Origin: JAHFRG01 sp036522275
GTDB lineage: Bacteria; Pseudomonadota; Gammaproteobacteria; Burkholderiales; JAHFRG01
DNA: 7,122 nt
Direction of reading: 5' to 3'
NCBI GenBank assembly: GCA_036522275.1
Contig: DATDGC010000055.1
Location: forward strand, 1 to 7,122
Shown one piece after another: positions 6,464 to 7,122 of the stretch (within the stretch, counting starts at the first letter, position 1; every line of letters starts with the position of its first letter). Below the pieces are notes generated by a model, which saw only the letters and a program-made list of their open reading frames with translations, was not told the DNA's origin and made no database searches. A program made the translations under genes and the position numbers.

Positions 6464-7122
6464 CTACGCGGTCCCTTTTTCATTTTTTACTGTGGCCATT
6501 TTTGTGTCCACCGGCATAATCCTTGCGGCCGCTCGCGCCAAATTTTCCGGCGCAAGATGCGCATAACGGCGCACCATTTCTGCAGACTGCCAACCGCCTA
6601 ACTCCTGCAGTTCGTAGATCGGTGTGCCCGCCTGCACATGCCAGCTTGCAAACGTGTGCCGCAGATCGTGAAAGCGGAAATTTTCAATCCCCGCTTTGCG
6701 CAGCGCATTTTTCCACGTCTTGTTGTTAATGCTTTTCACGGGTTTTCCCTGAAAAGTAAATACCCGAGAATTGTGCTTGCCGATCTGCCGCCTGATCACG
6801 TTCACTGCCTCCTCATTCAAGGGCACCGCAATGGCTTTTCTTGCTTTCGCCTGGTCAGGATGGATCCACGCCACCTTTCGTTGCATGTCGACTTGGCTCC
6901 ATTCCAATCCGATCACGTTGCCTCGCCTTAACCCCGTATACAGAGCAAAGCGCGCCATTTCTGCCATATACTCCGGCAAGCACTTCAACAGCCGCTCCGC
7001 TTCCCCATACGTGAGCCACCGAATGCGGCGCTGCGCTTCCTTGAACATCCGCACCTTGGGCGCCTTATCGAGCCACTCCCAGTCATACACCGCTTTCCTG
7101 AGAATGGCGCGGATCAACGCCA
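6464..7122 (-). CDS. int: tyrosine recombinase / phage-type integrase (partial, N-terminus outside window)
   Basis: This is the C-terminal ~218 residues of a site-specific tyrosine recombinase. The reading frame stays open through the window edge, and the TTG at 7117 is internal rather than a real start, so the N-terminal arm- and core-binding parts are missing. Counting from that TTG, the catalytic residues are Arg64 (YTGLRRGN), probably Lys91 (QAKARKAIAVPL), His150 and Arg153 (FHDLRHTFAS), Trp176 (LGGWQS) and the nucleophile Tyr185 (VRRYAHL). All are present, so the visible domain looks functional. The end of a core-binding domain (LRKAVYDWEWL) is visible upstream. The gene points at the tRNA-Lys gene and stops 21 nt from it, the usual layout of an element integrated at a tRNA. 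Whether the element is a prophage or an island cannot be told from here. Confidence 0.94.
   Translation of the reverse strand, partial: ALIRAILRKAVYDWEWLDKAPKVRMFKEAQRRIRWLTYGEAERLLKCLPEYMAEMARFALYTGLRRGNVIGLEWSQVDMQRKVAWIHPDQAKARKAIAVPLNEEAVNVIRRQIGKHNSRVFTFQGKPVKSINNKTWKNALRKAGIENFRFHDLRHTFASWHVQAGTPIYELQELGGWQSAEMVRRYAHLAPENLARAAARIMPVDTKMATVKNEKGTA

Overview
The window reads as proteobacterial chromosome, most likely a betaproteobacterium. This placement is inferred from gene content and protein style (AceK, a DsbB with CPLC and C99/C126, a PiT/DUF47 pair, MsrA and a stand-alone SWIB protein together). I cannot name a genus. The backbone runs from position 1 to the end of a tRNA gene at 6442. 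The last 680 bases look like the edge of an integrated mobile element.

Layout. Positions 1-666 are the 3' end of an rRNA operon on the + strand: the last ~420 nt of 23S, a tRNA-free spacer, and 5S. An intrinsic terminator follows. A 101-bp segment holding the 5S tail plus that terminator then occurs a second time, 163 bp downstream and 99% identical. Convergent to it on the - strand is a two-gene phosphate uptake operon: a DUF47/PhoU-like protein at 1920-2546, then a PiT permease at 926-1927, overlapping by 8 nt. A 247-bp divergent intergenic region separates it from msrA (2794-3369, methionine sulfoxide reductase A). Next comes a small basic SWIB-domain protein (3504-3875) closed by a very strong terminator. 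dsbB (4053-4562) and aceK (4549-6330) overlap by 14 nt and look co-transcribed. A tRNA-Lys with anticodon CTT (6367-6442) follows. A tyrosine integrase runs back toward the tRNA, stops 21 nt after its CCA end, and leaves the window at 7122.

How the genes fit together. PiT and DUF47 form one functional unit for phosphate import. MsrA (repair of oxidised methionine) and DsbB (reoxidation of the periplasmic disulfide catalyst) both concern protein thiol/sulfur chemistry but sit in separate transcription units. AceK controls flux between the TCA cycle and the glyoxylate bypass; no aceA or aceB is visible here. The tRNA-Lys/integrase pair is a classic attachment-site arrangement, so any accessory cargo lies beyond 7122.

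I found no clearly undescribed system. The points most worth a second look are the integrated-element boundary, the duplicated 5S-tail/terminator segment, the histone-tail-like SWIB protein, and the dsbB-aceK overlap.
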